In this document: one piece after another, positions 11,427 to 23,892 of the stretch
Layout of the letters: each line of letters starts with the position of its first letter
How positions within the stretch are numbered: the first letter of the stretch is position 1
DNA from: Yarrowia lipolytica
Lineage: Eukaryota > Ascomycota > Dipodascomycetes > Dipodascales
Direction: 5' to 3'
NCBI RefSeq assembly: GCF_001761485.1
Contig: NC_090770.1
Coordinates: 1,674,001-1,738,000, forward strand
Length of the DNA: 64,000 nucleotides
Notes under the pieces: model-generated
The model's input: the letters and a program-made list of their open reading frames with translations, nothing else
What the model was told of the DNA's origin: nothing
Databases searched by the model: none
Translations under genes and position numbers: made by a program

Positions 11427-14400
11427 ACCCACCACGTCAACGTCGCTCTTGTCGAACCGGTACGAGTACGAGTATGTACATTTGATGGGTACAAGACATG
11501 CGAGTACGAGCTAGACAAGTGGAATTGGAAAACTGAAACGGACAAGCGGATTGGCTCCTCAGTGGTGGCAACCGGCAGCAGCTATCTCGACAACCCTGGC
11601 TCTCTATCTTCAGTTGCTTAAAGGTAGCTGGAATGAAGATCCATGCCTAATCGGTTACTTTAGGCAGTTTGTCGTGTCGATCAGCCCGTTGGAACCTGAG
11701 CGTTGCCTTGTGTTTGGCTTTGGCTTTGGTCATATGCAGAGTAAAGATTGGAAATAGAGGCCTGGAAGTAAAAAACGCAACCGAGAGACGTTTGCGTCCG
11801 CACAAACCAGACAAGGTTGAGATGGCATTGGCAAGGGGCAAGGGGGGGAGACGGGTGGGGTACGGGTACATACGTCGAGGGTGCAGAGAAATGTCATGGA
11901 AGCCTGGCTCGAAATACTGGCGACTTGTCAAAACCAGGTCGAATCAGCCTAGTGGGATCCTTAGCTGAAGGAGAAACTCTCGTCGAACCACTGGACCTCA
12001 ACTTACGTGGAACGTAGAGGTTGGGGTTATTGCTCCTTGGTTAGCGTGGTGGTTGTACCTATGATCCGCCAACTTGAAACGCGTTTGAAACGAGTGAGCA
12101 AGGCAGGAGTTGGCGATGAGCTGGGGTTGTTGGTGTTTGTTCGGTTCAACACAAGCGTGGTGGACAGCAAACGTCATGCACTGAACGCCTCCACACTTGC
12201 ACGGTTGCACTTGCTCATCTCTGCACCACTTGCACACACAGTCAGGTACACGCGGCGATCAGTCGTATTGTGTTAGTGTCGCCGTATCACACGACCAATT
12301 GGCCTCTATTCCAGCCACATGTTGTCAGGTTCCCGTTTCCCAAACCCTTGTTTTCTTTGGCGGTGTCGATCGTCCCCATCCACCTCGCCTGCTTGCCCTA
12401 CGTCATCCAGGACCCACTATAACCGAATTAGACCTTGTCTTGGTTCCAGTACGAGCACGCACAGTCAGTGCACTTTAACCATTTTCTTTAGAACGGTGCG
12501 AGTACAGCTCGTACATGCTACGAGTGCTGCTGCGTACATTATTCCATGGGCCCCCGTTTGTTTTTCCTATACCTTTTGCGCTTTTGCTATTTATGAGACA
12601 TATGATCTTCCAGCCGTTGACACAAGTAATTATTGGTCCGAACATGGATCCGATGAGGCTAGTGCTCCAACATTCCTGCTGGATGGTTCTTCGTCCATCG
12701 TCGTCTCGCTTACCTCCACCGCCCGCACGAGACCCTGTCTTGGCGGCATGGGCAAATGTCAGGAAATTAGTCACAAACCCCGACTTGTGTCCCCGGCGTC
12801 ATGTACCACGGGAAATTAGCTACTTGAGCCCTAGCCCCGACTCCTGAAGGACTGCGAAGCACCGTTTGGTTCGTATCGAGTCGAAAGCGGCTCCAAGGGT
12901 CGGGGATCTGCGCAAAGGTCGACTTTACGGGCCGTCCGGACTTCCAGAGACGACGTCTGGCCAATCGAGGCGCCACCAGGTTCTCTTTTTCCATCAGACC
13001 TCCAATCAGCCAAACAAACAAGATTAAAGTGTCATGGCCTGGCAGAGTATCCCATGGACGGTGGACCAAACAGGCAATAATACACGTGCGGGAGTGTGCG
13101 TTCCACAGCGGTTATCTACAAGTACCTGGGTACATATTGGGGTACAAGCTGGGGTACGTACCGGTACTGTACTCGAACAGTACTTGGACTGACCATGTAA
13201 TGCCGGACTAATGAGGGCACCGGACACTAACGCGAAATCGCGCTGCAGTAGACTGCAAAACGGTCGCTAAAACAATTAGTACAAACTATACACGTGTTGT
13301 ATGATAGCTGCGGCGGGTTGCTACTGTGCACGTACGGGCGGATTAACTAGCTGTGGTTCTAGGAGTCGCTTATCAGTGCTTTTGGCATCGATGGTAGGAT
13401 GACGGCTCCCCTTTTCGCTTTTGCGTTGGTGGATGTCGCGAGGCTAGCGACCGTTTTTCAAACCAGAATTGGTTTTTGCCGTTGTACTCAGTCCGTGACA
13501 AAAGTGTTGGTCAGCGAGCCACAGGTATGGCCCTTTCCAGAGGTAAGTAGATGGTGCAGGTTTGTTGATTAATCTCTTTGGACCGGCAAGGTTCTTTCAA
13601 ACTGTTATTATAAACAGTTACGAAAAGTTATGAAAAATCTGGCCTGCAACCGTTAAACACGGAGGGGAATTGGAGACCTCGAAGACAGAAACATTGGAGT
13701 GGCAGAGGCATCGGCCACTCGATCGAAGAGTCGCCTCCCCACAACTGATTATCGCTGACCACGCCAATGTAACCCTGGAGAATTAATTACTGTTTCACAC
13801 AGACAAGGCAAACTTAGCCCGTGGCAAGGTCTGTTTCTCGAACACTCATGGGTTTGCTTTTGCTGCTCCCGAGCCCTACTGTGACCCCCACCTGCACAAA
13901 CCAAAAGCAACGATTTACGTGTTTTTAACCATATCCGAGGTTGCGGTGTTATTGGAGAAGCGTGTTGAGTAAGCGAGTATGAAGGAGTGAGTGCGTGGTG
14001 AGTGAGGAGCGACAGTCCGTTGAGCATCAAGAGTAAGTACGAATGGGAGTACAGTACTTGTACTACATTTGCAAGAGTCCGACTGAGCGGCTGTCAATTG
14101 TCCGTACAAGTACACACTGTACTACAGCTGTAATACAAGTACGACAGTGCTCAGTCCGAGGTGATGAGTGCTAATGACGACAGCGTACGAGTATTATTAC
14201 AAAGAGTACATACGGCACAATACCAGGCGATTTGACTAAGCCTCATTTGTACGAGTGGACTAAACGAGTGGGCGGATTAAACGAGTTCGTGGATCTACAC
14301 CAGAGTCAGTTCTAGTGGATGAATACGAGTGGACTCTACTGGACGAGTAAGAATGGACTACAAGTACCAACCCTGAATACGAATGGACTACAAATACGGA

Positions 14401-15151
14401 ACGGTTGATAGGGACAGTACCACCACCAGTAGAGCCAATACCGCCACCAGTAGAGCTACCGACAGTAGTGTAACCGCCACCACGCCACGGCACGGAGTAG
14501 GGCACCACCAATACAAGTATTGTAATCGGACGCGTACTCTACTCGCACTCTACTCGCACGCACCGTTCAAACTGCACTACTGTTAGCTCACTTATGATAA
14601 GATAGGTTCATTAGCACAAATGAGCTGATTTCGACAACCACGATCTAACCGAGCCCTACTTTGCACCTGGGCAAAGCTCGAAGGTAGGCTCAGACTCAAG
14701 CTGGCTCAAGCTGGCTCTGGCACAATCCGATGAAACGAGCGGTTTGCCGAAAAGGACCTTTTGGTCCAAACGGGCCAAGCAAGCACAAAACCACACCACC
14801 TTTCGATTTTTTAAACTCAAGCGACAGCCCAGACAAAAGTCTAAAGCTTAAGCCCAAAGTCAAAAGAGCGAGAAACTCAAACCCCGAGCCTAAAACCAAA
14901 AGAGAAGCCAAAAAACTACAAAAACCCTAAACCTAAAAGAGACTATGCATCCCCATGCACGTCTAGCGAAGCTCTAAAGGACTAAACACTGCAAGGTTCA
15001 AACCTTAGTTGGGACACAAAGTCACCGGAGTCGTGGATGGAAAACCCTCGTGTGGCTGTCTGGAGAGCCCGATATGCTCAAACATATATATGCGACGGCG
15101 ACCCGGCGAGGGACGTGCAAAGTGTCGACCATTGAATCGTCTTTCGAGTGA

Positions 15152-16546
15152 ATGCCCATGGTTCTCTACAGTTCTCAGGCGATGCCTCAACAGCATCATC
15201 AGCATCAACAACAGCATCAACAGCCCTATTACTATGACAGATATACCCAGGGAGTTCAGCATATGCCTTTACCGTATCAGGGACAGGGTCAGATGAGTCA
15301 GCAGCAGCAGCAGCAGCAGCAGCAAATGAGTCAGCAAGTTCCTCCTCAACAAGTGCCTTCTCAACAGGTGCCTCATCAACTGCCTCCGCAACATCAAATG
15401 AGCCAGCAACAGGTGCCACCACAACAGATGCCTCCACAACAGATACCTCCTCAACAGGTTCCACCATCTCTTCCGCCACTGCGAAAACAAGAATATATCC
15501 CCCAACCCCCCCAGATACCTCAGAGCCCGGTGACGGCCACGTCGCATCTGCTGCCGATTGGAAACACGGTGGTGGACTCGCTGATGCTCATTATCCAGGC
15601 CCAGGAGCTGGACCAGCAGAAGATTGCTAAGGGCGAGAAGCTGGACGCCAACGGGGACGAAATCGCGTCGCTGCTGCCGCCGGTGGGGCTGGTGAACGGC
15701 GGGGTGGGCAAGAAGAAGGGGGGACCGGACCTCAAACACAAGTGCGACTTCCCGGGCTGCGACAAGAGCTTCCACCAGAAAACACATCTCAACATCCACA
15801 AACGATCCCATACTGGCGACAAGCCGTACCAATGTGACGTTCCGGGCTGCGGCAAGCGATTCACCCAGCGTGGCAACCTGCGCACCCACAAGCGGTCGCA
15901 CACGGGCGAAAAGCCGTTTGTTTGCGAACACTACAATTGCGGCAAACAGTTTGCCCAGAGAGGCAACTACCGCGCCCATAAACTGGTGCACGAGAACCAC
16001 CGACCGTTTGTGTGTCGTCTGGACTCGTGCGGAAAGACCTTCACCCAGCTCGGAAACCTCAAGGCCCACCAAAACAAGTTCCACGCAGACACTCTTCAGC
16101 TACTGGCATCACGGTTTAAATACTACAGCAAACAGATGCGCGAGGGCGGACCCGGCATGATCCCGCCCGAGGAGCTCGACATGATCAAGTACTTTGGAGA
16201 GTTGTACAAGAACGCCAACCGCGGCATCAAGGGTCGGGGAAAAGACTCAGTCAAGAGTCAGATGAGTCCCGAGCCGTTGGGGTCGGCCCATGTGACTCCT
16301 CTGTCGACTCCGGCGTCCGTTTCGCACACCCTGCCTCCTCTGGAGACCCCCAACAACAATTACTCCATCACCAAGGTCAAGGACTCTAGTTTGGCCCATC
16401 CCACCCAAGCCCAGCAGTACCAGCCTCGACAGCAGCCGTTTCCGCCCATGCAACAGTATCCTCAGCAGCAGAATCAGCAGCAGAATTTCAACATGTTGTA
16501 TCAGGAGCTGGCCACTATGAATACTAACTGGGGACATAATCAGTAG
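15152..16546 (+). CDS. Azf1-type C2H2 zinc-finger transcription factor
   Basis: 464 residues. The N-terminus is Gln/Pro-rich, with a run of eight to ten Gln near residues 50-60 and repeated QVPPQ-type units, as in activation domains. Four C2H2 fingers lie in tandem at about residues 195-312, joined by TGDKPY and TGEKPF linkers; the last has the longer spacing CRLDSCGKTF. Just after the fingers comes a block that S. cerevisiae Azf1 also has (QLGNLKAHQ, then a helix, then NRGIKGRGK). This shared C-terminal block is what separates Azf1 from other C2H2 factors. Azf1 activates carbon-source-dependent genes, including cell-wall and CLN3 genes; whether targets are the same here is unknown. A TGA codon lies directly before the ATG, so the start is fixed unless an upstream exon exists. 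The gene follows 9 kb of gene-poor DNA, which suggests complex upstream control. Confidence 0.85.
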   Translation: MPMVLYSSQAMPQQHHQHQQQHQQPYYYDRYTQGVQHMPLPYQGQGQMSQQQQQQQQQMSQQVPPQQVPSQQVPHQLPPQHQMSQQQVPPQQMPPQQIPPQQVPPSLPPLRKQEYIPQPPQIPQSPVTATSHLLPIGNTVVDSLMLIIQAQELDQQKIAKGEKLDANGDEIASLLPPVGLVNGGVGKKKGGPDLKHKCDFPGCDKSFHQKTHLNIHKRSHTGDKPYQCDVPGCGKRFTQRGNLRTHKRSHTGEKPFVCEHYNCGKQFAQRGNYRAHKLVHENHRPFVCRLDSCGKTFTQLGNLKAHQNKFHADTLQLLASRFKYYSKQMREGGPGMIPPEELDMIKYFGELYKNANRGIKGRGKDSVKSQMSPEPLGSAHVTPLSTPASVSHTLPPLETPNNNYSITKVKDSSLAHPTQAQQYQPRQQPFPPMQQYPQQQNQQQNFNMLYQELATMNTNWGHNQ

Positions 16547-18405
16547 CATAATTTATAATTTTCAGGAAGTGCAAGGAACAGTAAGGAGCAACTAAGTGGC
16601 AAATGGTGTGATCGTTGGATGGGATCGTTGGCTGATTCCAGGTCGTTGCTTTTTCTGGGATGGTGCACATTGAAGCAGCTCTGACAGCGACAGCTAGCGA
16701 TCTGGCCAGTGATGACCAACGACTACGAATACGAACACGAATACCAACACGAATACCGACACGAATACTTGTAAGACTCTCACAAACAGTACTTGTAAGA
16801 TTAGGGGCGGATGATACTCGATTTCACTGCGACTCAACTCACTTTCGCTGCGACTCAATGATCCTACGGCTGTCTCCTGACAAGTGAGTTCAGCTCGGCA
16901 ACTGAGACATTGGAATGTGGGCAACCAGGAAAAGCCTCGAAGTGTGTTTTTATTTTCTACGGCTACATAAACGTGACTACAAAAGAGGAATCGACTGTTG
17001 GAGTCCACATGTCGACATTTGCGGTCATATCATTCGCTTTCGCTATGTACGAGGGTCTGTTGGGTCTGTAGGATCTGTGGGTTGATTTTTGCTCAGGAGA
17101 TGTCGAAAAGGTACTAAACATTGTTCGGGAGTTGATCATGAGGATCTGGGCGGCTTTCGGTTTGGTTCGGAAGTTTTTCGGGGTCAATGGGACCCTACAA
17201 GTAGAGATACTATCGCTCTTTCGGACTCTGTCGGACTCTGTCGGACTCTGTCGGACTCTATTGGGCCTCTTTTGTGGTCTTAGCACCAGGTCAATGGACT
17301 TTACAGTGGACCAAACATGTTTGATCACACTTGTTCTTGTACTCGTACTCGTACTATCTATCCTGCCAACTTCTCTCACTAGCCAAACCTAGTAGTCGTA
17401 TTGAAAATCACAATAAACAAAGGGTTTGCCAATTCCCCTTCTAGACCCTTCTCCCCTCTATATTTCCCACCCAGCCTCCCAACAGTTCTCCTGCTCCTCC
17501 AACGCCCTAGCTCCACGCTCCGCGCGTTTTTCGGATCAATAATCGCCTCGTATCGGCCGCTCTCCAATAGCAGAAAATGGCGATCATAGTTGGATTCCAC
17601 GGAGCTCAGTGAAACCCTGCGGAGCGCGGGGAGGGCAGGAGTGGGAGTAGTCGTGGGCTCACGAGAGGAGCGGGAGGACAGTCGTGGGCTCAGCAATTGT
17701 TGCGGGCCCGTTCCGTCGTTTCGGATTTGCGGTTTTCGCATCGACAGGAGATCTCTCGGACTTGCAGTCGTCAGCTAAGCGACATACGACGATCGTCAAT
17801 TTGGGTAAGGTGAGAAGTGCACATCATCAGGTACAGTACTTGTATTGTACTTGTAGAATAAGTGAAATCTCCGGAGAAGTCGAGTACAGGTCTTGTGTCG
17901 AATCAGCTATTCAGAGAAGCGAAATCACCATCCCAGAGAAGCATCCCAGAGAAGCATTCCAGATCAGCATCCCGGAGAAGGGAATCGCCATCCCAGAGAA
18001 GAAGGATGGTTTCGTCGTCATTTCTTTTGCTCAACGTCTCCAACGTTTCCATGTTTTGTTTTGTTTTTGTTATTTTTTAATTTTCATTTGTTAATTTTTA
18101 ATTCTATTTTCTGTTTTAATTTTCAATTTTCATTTATTAATTGTAATTTTCATTCTGCTTTAATTCTGAAATCTTCCTGAATTGCCTCCCCAACCAGTTA
18201 GCCGCAACTCCACCTGGTTGCCACAAACAGCCCGCAAAAGTGAGACAGTCGACAGCATGTGTGCAGCACAGGCAGTACAGGCAGATCGGTCCCGCACGTC
18301 AAGCCATTTCGCCGATCACCTCAGCCAGTCGAGACTTTCAGGTCCACAGCCCCTGTCTCTAATTTTACGACTAATCCTAGAAGTAGCTACAAGTACTTTG
18401 CTATA

Positions 18406-18441
<36 letters not shown>

Positions 18442-21400
18442 TTTTCCAGAGGAGATGAGAGGATATGAGTACGAGAGAAGATTAGTACGAGAGAAATAGC
18501 GCACAAGCAGGGCTGGAGAAGAGAAATCTCCGAATGATGACATCCAAAATCACTCAAAACTGCTTCTGGTAAATGGAGCAGACTCTGTCACTGTACGACT
18601 CTGTCAAATATTATTTCAACCAAGCGGATAACCACGGAACTCAACACAATAAAAAGACCACACGAGGACAAAATGGCACTTTGGCGGTACCATAATGACT
18701 AGAACGGCGCGACAAGTGTCCCGGCGGTGCCCAAATCGGCGTGAAATGTATTCGAGGACCACGTTGGAAGACTTGTAGTTGAACGGGGCATTTAAGATTT
18801 CCAAAGTTTATTTGCACTGCAATTTTCCACCTCATTTTTTACGATTTCACGTGACTGCCAAAACCACCGCGGCTAACTGCAATGGGGCCTGCGCGGCTAA
18901 CTGAAGTTGGGCCTGCGCAAGTCGAGAAATGCGGGCGAAAAACGCCAGAGAAAGTCGTCAGGAAAGAGGGACTCAGGTGACAGATCCATGTGGGGGGCCT
19001 GAACAGGAATATGCAACTTTATTTGAGTTAATCCAATCTTTTTCAGTGAATATTGTGGGCAAATGAGCAAAATGGAACTTTATAAGTGTTCGTTTGGGAG
19101 CGAGAGGAAGTGGTTGTACGGCATCGTGATTGCAGTTTTGTGAGATGGATTGGGGGCGGTTGAGAAATATGTCAATATCATTTTAGTTCCATTTGAGGTG
19201 CAAACTGTTTTTTCTCATTTTTTTCTCAATTGCATGATTTGTCCTGTTTTTTTCTGTTTTTTTTCTGATTTTTCTGATTTTTCTGATTTTTCAATTTTCA
19301 ATTTTCAATTTTCAATTTTTCTTTTTAATTATGACATAATTTCATTTTTGGCTATTTTTGTCTCATTTTGACAAGCGGAGCTAAAACTAAAATCTCCACC
19401 AGAAACGTCTGCACAGCGCTCCAACCGCGTTGCAGTACGAGTACGTGCGAATTCGGATATGTTGCACTCAACAGATGACAAAGGAGGGAGGAAAGGAGGG
19501 TGAACTGGGCGAGCACATGTACGAGTACGAGTGCTGTCAGAGACGGGATCAGAGAAGACCGGGACATGGAGTTGGAGTACTGTAGTGGACCGCGACACAA
19601 ATCGGACACCAACAGGACACCAACCTGGAAACAGACCAGGGACACAAATGGCACACAAACGGCACACAAACTGGCACACAACTGGGGATACGACAAGTAT
19701 GTACAGCACAAAGCTCCGGGACCCTGGAGATTACATGCTAGTCTTTTTCCATCACAACCACAGTCCTTCCTCCATGTCCAACGCCCCTCCGCTACCCCGC
19801 TCATCACCATACAGCACTCGTACACTACTGTCTTCATACTCACACCCTACATTTCTTTTTGTGCAACGCCTTTTGCCGTTATCAGATTGCCGATACCCGA
19901 TTCGAAATTTGTGGGAAAATGGATTAAGCTTGTTTTAGGCGTGTTGGGACAAGTTTGATTTTGGCATTTTGGCATTTTGGCATTTTGCTGCACCCTAATT
20001 AAAAGATGCAGGCGGGACGAACGTGGGTCTGGCATTTCGGACCCACTCCACGGATCGGGATAGAAGCGGGGGGAGAGGGTCTGGCAGAAGATCGAAGGTG
20101 AATGATTGACGAACAAGATATGGTTAAGATGGTTAAGATGATTAAGATGGTTGGTTGGTTGATTTTTTTTTTTTTTCTTTTTCCAGAAATTCTAACTATT
20201 TCATTTTATTTTGATCACCAAAACCCCCAAAACACATCAAATGGCGACAAAACATCACAGACAAGAATACAGATCCCCACCGAAACGTCTTAACCGTCTT
20301 TGTTTGCACACAAAGACCGTCGTTTTGTTTCAGGTACGATACAACTGCAGTATGTATCAGCACTTGTGCAGCCATCGATTTTAGTGCAGAAACAACCACT
20401 AATGTACATACTGTACATACGCAACAGAATCCGTGTTTGTCATGAGATGAAACCTTTCATGTTTCATCACGAGGAGACTTTTTCGGAGATGCTATCTGGT
20501 GAGCAATAGGTCGGAAAAGTGTGAGTGTGAGTGTGAGTGTGAGTGTAAGTATTCGTACTTGTACCTTCTACACTCGTACTCTACCCGTGGTACAATCTGC
20601 TGATCCGTTGAGCCACTTGAACCTGCAGTTTATACACTACAAAACCCAGTCTCCTCTGTCTGGAAGTCATCTCAAGTGCATTGCATGGCCATCAAGTGTC
20701 ACCTATTCGACCCACATTGACAGCGACAGGACGCTACAAGTAGGAACTCTGACGGGTGTCATCGGATCCGGTGGGATTTGGTGACCGACAGATGCACTCT
20801 GGCTCCCCTTTTAGTCCAATACGATGAAAAGTCGGAGAGTTTCTTCCACAGCTTTGGCACGTGAAAAGAAAATGACAGAAATGTGACAGAAAGGTGACAG
20901 CTTGGCTACTTGTAGAGAGTAGTTGAGGAAAAGTCGGTTAATTGGTTGGGGAGGGGTTTCAATGGTTCGATTTGGTTGTGCTGGGCGGATGGGTGGAGGT
21001 ACGTATAGTCAGTGATCGTACGGTATGTACTCTCACTCGTACTATACGACCAGATGTTATTGGGGTGATTGACGAGAGATCCGCTTTGAGCAGCTGTATG
21101 AAGTGACATATTGTGCTCATCTGCTCAAGACTGTCCGGGCTGACACACATGTCGTGGATCATCTATTGACGGCTCCGCAGAAAATGTAGGAAAGCCACCA
21201 GGGGATCAAAGACGTTCAGAAACAAACAAAACATGACTCGAGAACAAAAAATCGAAAAACAAATAGTGACTCATAGTACTCGGAGTATGTACTGTATGTA
21301 CTGTATCCAACAAAGATCATAGATCGGTCAACACTGTCGCCCGAAAGTTGCACCATGTCAGATCCCTCAAAGTCCCACAGACAGTTTATAGCCACAAGGC

Positions 21401-23889
21401 CTCTGAAAGAGTGCTCATATGCTATTCTTCCAACAGTCGTCACTCACATTCTCTTTCAATTGACCTTTTAAGTCATACTCCACATCTGACAAAGCTGTGT
21501 ATGACAGTGGGGAGTGAGTACCTGCCGCAGTTCTATCTTGCTCTGAAGAAAAACGTCGAGCTGCAACAAGTTAGATTTCGATTTTCTTTTAGCCCCTTCT
21601 TTCACACGCGGGGATTCATTTCCCCTTTAGAAAAGTAGCTGCTGAATTTGGTCAACCTGATGGCGTCTCAGACGAATCCTCCACTAGGATGCGGAGACTC
21701 TCGTGATGAGCCTCTCTGGTAGAGAGAAGAGTCTGGTTATGGGAACACCTCCCGGCAAGTGATATGTAAGTCGTACATGTGTTTGTTATATAAAATTTCA
21801 CTTTATCCAACAATTCCTTCTTGTATCGTCGTGAAGACTCGAGAGATTGGAGACCTGATCGGATGTGTCCAGCAACGGAATACAAAGATAAAATACCACA
21901 ATATATCCATGTTCTTTGTGCAACCATCAAGCTCTACTAGTTGAGAATCTCGCCCATAGCCCGCCTCAGGTCTACTTCTCTGGACTCAGAGCTGAGTGGC
22001 ACTGTGGGTGGACTCCTCTGGCACTGAGCTGAGGTGTATTGAGACACGGAGTTCAAGAGCTGTCAGTAATCGTTTTAAGGCAGCTTCTCAACTTCGCTTT
22101 TCCTTTTTCTACAAACCTCCTCTCCATTTAGTTGGTATGTACTGTGTACTCGTGTGTACTCGTACAACTCCTCGCACAACCATCACGTAAGTATACACCC
22201 AGACGTTCCAGAAAATGGTCAAAGCACCAGACTAATGACTGTTAGGACGTTGTATCGTCCATTTTCCAACTTCTACTCTCCAAAAATTCACTCTGTATAC
22301 ATTATTATTGACACTTTTCAGGGAACGTCCCTCCAGAACCACCCAAAAAAAAAAAAAAAAACACTTCTAATCGAGTCGAGAACTTCTGCCATGGGTTACG
22401 CAAATGTCCTTATATACAATGACGAACAGTATGCCCTCGTTCCGGGCTTCATTCTCTACATTATGACCACGGCTTGTATCTATAGCTGCACATAAAGCTC
22501 TGGCAAAAACCACCCACAACCATGGAATAGGTCGAACCCGAGACCATAGCTACTCTTTATCACGTTAATCACTCATAATCACCCCTTTTCTAGCCCACAT
22601 CCGAAATCTGGACTCCTCAATGCCCCACGGGAAGGCTTTGAGTACATGGTAGAACCCGGGAGAACAACAAGCCTCGTAATTTCACTACAGCTCGGCCCAC
22701 GACTTCAAAACTCGGTTCTTCGATCTCCTAGGAACAGATATCGATCCAGAATCAGCTCATTTTGCTTCCACTCGCCGGAGCCGTACAGTCTCGGCCCAAT
22801 CTCGGTGGAGGGCCCGACATCTGCACCGCCTCTACTTGGAAGCAAAAGCACAAAGCCCGTGATTATTCCCAAAAGGACCAAACGGGTCGGTGGCGCAACC
22901 CGGACGAATCTTGCTCCATTCCAAGCTCGCTAAGACATTGCTCATAGCTTCAGGTATTTGCGCGTGCATACGTTGGTTGGGGTTTCTGGGGCGCGCTTGG
23001 ATAGTTCCTGTCCTGTACTAATGGGGTCAAAAGGAGACATGGAAACCCAGAGTGTGGCTACGTGGTGTATATCCTACACCACTCGGCCTTCTGGAAGACC
23101 CAGAAAGCATCAAACATTGCACTCGCACTAGCCAGACAAACCTCATGATCAAAATAACCATACATAACCTCTCGGTTGGGGGGCACACATACCCTTGACA
23201 ATCGTGTGATTTGAAACAAGCAAGACCCATGTTTTCTTGTTTGACCCGACGTTCGTTTCTTTTGGATGCCGCCTGCTTGCTTTTATCAACGCTCAAACGC
23301 TCGCTTCAACAAGCACCAACGTCAGCCGAAAAAGCACAACCGCCGGCGGAAAAAGCACTTCTCCATTTCCGATCGACTTTGGGGGGGGGAGAAGTTGTCA
23401 GGGCAAAAAAAGAAAACCTGGGAGGTGATTGGACAAGCTTGAGTATTCACGGCACTGTGAAATTCCAAGCAGATCGTCCATCGTCGTAAAAAGAACTGCT
23501 CTTGTAGTTTGTTGGTTATGGCAGGAGTCCGATATTTTGTTTCTGGCGATCATCAAGATGCCGAGTCGACTTGCTCTCAAAGTGGCGAACGGACTGATTC
23601 GATCAACACAATTCTCGATGAACCGCATGGTCTTCGTGGGGTTTTGATTACTCGTTTTGTTCGACCGAATATCGTCGGATTTTTTCTGACTTCCACTCGA
23701 TTTTGGAATAAATCTGGAAAAAAGGGAAATTAGAACCGAACCGCTCCTCCAAGTATCGTCAATAATTTAATATGTACATGCCTTTTTCCAACCAGTATGC
23801 GACAGAACGTCGCCCGAACGTCCTGACAACGTCCTCACCCTACCATCTTACCCCATCATCTCGTCATCTCACCTCGTCATCTCACCTCG
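16547..23889. other. 7.3-kb gene-poor region between the AZF1-type gene and FLX1
   Basis: No convincing gene. Noted: a 10-bp TCGGACTCTG repeat (about 17222-17258), an (AT)n run (18402-18438), TTTTCAA repeats (about 19285-19320), a GGCATTTT repeat (about 19962-19988), a GTGAGT microsatellite (about 20518-20550), a poly-A run (about 22345-22362) and an 8-bp inverted repeat (23062-23082). The stretch at 22590-22940 is GC-rich and open in more than one frame but matches nothing I know; it could be a decayed gene. Confidence 0.5.
18402..18438. repeat. (AT)n microsatellite
   Basis: A nearly pure alternating AT run of about 37 bp, likely to unwind easily and to vary in length. Confidence 0.9.
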
Positions 23890-23892
23890 TCA
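23840..23892. repeat. Short tandem repeat running into the FLX1 stop codon
   Basis: Three to four copies of a CATCTCACCTCGT-like unit lie directly downstream of, and include, the FLX1 stop codon (minus strand GAG GTG AGA TGA). Copy changes could alter the last residues or the 3' UTR. Confidence 0.7.

Larger units (their letters stand above)
6061..15151. other. 9.1-kb gene-poor region upstream of the AZF1-type factor
   Basis: No open frame here has a recognisable domain. The longest (9615-10565, minus strand) opens with GTG and looks like chance. Contents: an 18-bp minisatellite (7264-7374), a TGAGCAGA-type repeat (about 7935-8000), CACAAACG-type repeats (about 11090-11165), a purine tract (11331-11426), and many GTAC words (for example 11459-11480, 13140-13186, 14046-14066). 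Several donor-like GTGAGT/GTAAGT sites lie on the minus strand at 7203, 7397 and 7613, but I found no matching acceptor and coding frame. A long promoter or noncoding RNAs for the downstream regulator gene are possible. Confidence 0.5.

Noticed and set aside
17379-17741. 120-codon minus-strand frame
   Set aside because: No recognisable domain and no supporting signals; cannot be told from chance.
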